From the NCBI RefSeq assembly GCF_047511655.1, contig NC_133386.1, positions 81,099,501 to 81,163,500 of the forward strand: a DNA stretch of 64,000 nucleotides. The letters run 5' to 3'. This DNA is from Castor canadensis. Taxonomy: Eukaryota > Chordata > Mammalia > Rodentia > Castoridae. A program made the position numbers and the translations under genes. Below, piece by piece: positions 61,851-64,000 of the stretch (positions within the stretch are counted from its first letter, which is position 1; every line of letters starts with the position of its first letter). Below the pieces are notes generated by a model. That model searched no databases. It saw only the letters and a program-made list of their open reading frames with translations, and was not told the DNA's origin.

Positions 61851-62539
61851 ACAGGGAAAATTTCCAGGGTGATTTACACAGTAGGATGGCTACAGGTAAT
61901 ACTAATGTACCATGTATTTCAAAAAGTTAGAAGAAAGAATTTTGAATGTTTTCATGACAAAGAAATGATAAATGTTTCCTGACATAAAAATGTTTACCCT
62001 GATTTAAACATTATACAAAATATAGATGCATCAAAACATATGACACTCTTTAAATAATGTTTACCTTTTGTTTTTCTATGTATCAGTTAAAAATAAGTTT
62101 ACACAAAAAATTTAAAGGAAAGGTGTTTGTTAGGCAATTCTCAGTGGGTGTGTATATGCTTACTTCTAAACTATGAGAGTATTTCTTTCACCAAGAGTTG
62201 TTTTCGTAGTCTTTATGTGGGTTCATGCACTGATGTGGAGGCCTATCTTTTAAGGTATCTTTGTAGTCCCCATGTGGAGATAGCTATTATGCGAAACTTG
62301 GTTAAAGGATCCATATATTTCTGGCAAGCATTTGCTATTTCTTCCTTGGAAAAATCATCAATCCAATGGAGAGAATCTGGATGTTAATTATATCCTAAGA
62401 TAGGTGGCACAGCTCACACTAGGAAAACAAGTATAATAACCCTTATTTTCATTAAACTGGTCTCATAAGTGTATTAGGGTTCCTGAATATTGTATGTTTT
62501 GCCCCTTTTTGTTAATATGTGCTTGTACTGATTATTACA
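61851..62539. other. Unassigned AT-rich sequence
   Basis: The 86-codon frame at 62127-62387 has no recognisable domain and no context supporting a gene. Confidence 0.45.
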
Positions 62540-62596
62540 TTATATACATATGTGTATATATATATGTGTGTATATATATATGTATATATACAAATG
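62540..62596. repeat. (TATG/TA)n microsatellite
   Basis: Alternating purine-pyrimidine run of TA and TG units. Confidence 0.9.
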
Positions 62597-63429
62597 TATA
62601 ACAAGTCCACTGCCAGGAAAAATATTTTAATGTAAGTATAACCATCTCTGTGTGAATCGCTGTATGCTCTTACATCATAATAAGCTTTCCTACAACCAGA
62701 AAACTGATGTTTTAGAAAATAACATTTTTCCCCTGGACTGAGTCGGTCTACTTACTATTTTTAATGTATTCCAAAAAGGTCATAAGTTATATAGGCCATG
62801 AAAAAAACATTAAATACATATTGAGTTTCATTTAAATTTAAAATTAGAATAGCATGAGTTAAATAAACTAAATTTATTTATAAATCTAGAATCATGAAAA
62901 GCTAAAAAATGCCATTAGAGGGGAAAGTAAGACAGAGGGGAGAAGGGAGGGTGGAAATGGTTAGTGCATGGTGTAGGCGTGTATGGGAATGTCAGAGAAA
63001 ACCTCCATTTGTAGAGTTAATATGTGTTAGCATGTAATTTTAGAAAGTGCAGTTTATGAAAGGAATGGCCTAGTTTTCTGTGTTAATTTATTTTAAATTG
63101 TCATGTTAAATTTTAGATGTGTTTTACTAATTTAATATTAATTTATCAAATATTAATTCAACATTAAACATTTATTTAATAAAAAATAAATAATAAAAAT
63201 GTTTCACATTTTTGTCATTGGAGTAAATTTTATTTCTTCTTTGTAATTTTCTTTCAGTAGTGATTAATCACCATCATGGAATGTCATTTTGGAGGGAAAA
63301 TGTTCTAGCTTGAAATTATAGCATCTAATTATTGTAAAGAAAGAGAAAAAGCAGAAAATTTTAATTTCTAAAATCTTATGCTACTTTTTACAATGTCCTA
63401 AGGAAAAACTTTTAAGCGTTTGTTGTAAA
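62597..63429. other. Unassigned AT-rich sequence
   Basis: Very AT-rich in 62800-63220. No gene or repeat recognised. Confidence 0.5.
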
Positions 63430-63840
63430 ACTAGTATGACTGGAAAATGCTCCTTTGCGTTGAGAGGACTGAACTGTTGAAATCATAACCCATAGTGGTG
63501 TGTGCAATCCTGGAGCATGACGTCACAAGGAAGGAAGGACAACCTGACAGGGACTGCAGCTCCATAGTGCCAGTGAAGAAGTGGTGGCAATGGTGACACA
63601 CAGTTTCGCCTTTGTCATTGGTTGTCACACATGGCGCATATTTGAAATCCTAAATCAGAAAGGTTTCCTGTTTTTAATTGTCCTGCATGTCTCTGACAAA
63701 ACACAAATCTGCGGTCAAGAATGCTTGGGTAGCATGCCCCAGGGAGCTGTGCAAGTACGGTAAGGCTCTCTGCTGGAATTTAGAAGTGTTGGAGGATCAA
63801 CCGACGGCTTAACCATCAGCGCGTCACTTGCACAGGTAAC
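63430..63840 (+). promoter_or_regulatory. Possible promoter and first exon (weak)
   Basis: In otherwise CpG-poor DNA this stretch holds a palindromic cAMP-response element TGACGTCA at 63518-63525, an inverted CCAAT (ATTGG, 63617-63621), several scattered CpGs and, at 63833-63838, CAGGTAAC, a good 5' splice donor. The layout would suit a CREB/CREM-driven TATA-less promoter with a non-coding first exon reading right. There is no coding evidence, and chance is a fair alternative. Confidence 0.25.
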
Positions 63841-63956
63841 AGGTTTCTGCATGTCATGTATTTTATTACACAAATATATGATGCACAGATACATAATATA
63901 ATATGTGGAGTCAGCTTAAGTGTCCATTAAGAGATGAATGACGAGAAATCTCTCCT

Positions 63957-63962
63957 TTCTCT

Positions 63963-64000
<38 letters not shown>
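63957..64000. repeat. (CT)n microsatellite running off the window
   Basis: Pure CT run at the window end, preceded by 'tctctcctttctctctcatt'. True length unknown. Confidence 0.9.

Overview
This is mammalian nuclear DNA, most likely from a non-murid rodent. It carries tRNA-Ala-derived ID-type SINEs, 7SL-derived B1 monomers and fused B1+ID units (the B1-dID type known from squirrel, dormouse and beaver relatives), together with rodent-style L1s and old pan-mammalian relics (MIR, L2, MER5A, Tigger/MER2, MLT1). I favour a beaver/kangaroo-rat-like (castorimorph) or sciurid-like genome but cannot fix the species. I see no intact protein-coding gene. All real gene content is pseudogenic.

The dominant structure is a very large, nearly perfect inverted repeat. 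The left arm is 4589-21944 and the right arm is 38159-55585, with a 16.2 kb spacer. Across the outer 13.7 kb of unique and transposon sequence, every stretch I compared is identical in reverse complement (left coordinate + right coordinate = 60174). Inside the microsatellite part the right arm is longer by 69 bp and then 2 bp (sum becomes 60105, then 60103). Each arm holds, from outside to inside: a truncated MLT1-like LTR, three stacked L1 3' ends, B1 and ID SINEs, an MLT1A-like LTR, an L1 ORF2 fragment with an inserted SINE, an L2 fragment, an old L1 3' end, a Tigger relic, a processed FLOT2 pseudogene, the terminal exon and 3'UTR of a TTK (MPS1) kinase gene copy, an ID SINE, and the outer part of a giant CA/TG tract.

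The spacer contains the rest of the giant tract (CA on the + strand at about 18262-27060, TG at about 33968-41912). Between the two tracts lies a 6.9 kb island with five further TTK exons on the + strand. These splice in order into the terminal exon in the right arm. The TTK copy is unprocessed but broken: the catalytic-loop and DFG exons are missing and there are two frameshifts. It ends abruptly on the 5' side at the CA tract.

Left flank (1-4588): old relics (MER5A, a hAT-type element, an L1M fragment full of SINEs) plus one stretch that could be conserved regulatory DNA. Right flank (55586-64000): a 380 bp TG stub that duplicates part of the tract, an antisense L1 with a long ORF2 remnant, a 92 bp direct repeat, and at the far end a small CpG/CRE-bearing segment that might be a promoter and first exon.

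Most interesting points: the palindrome itself; the conflict between its outer and inner junctions, which is explained if recombination between the arms flipped the spacer; the higher-order repeat structure of the 8-9 kb CA/TG tracts; and the possibility that transcription across the arms makes a long hairpin RNA carrying TTK and FLOT2 sequence.
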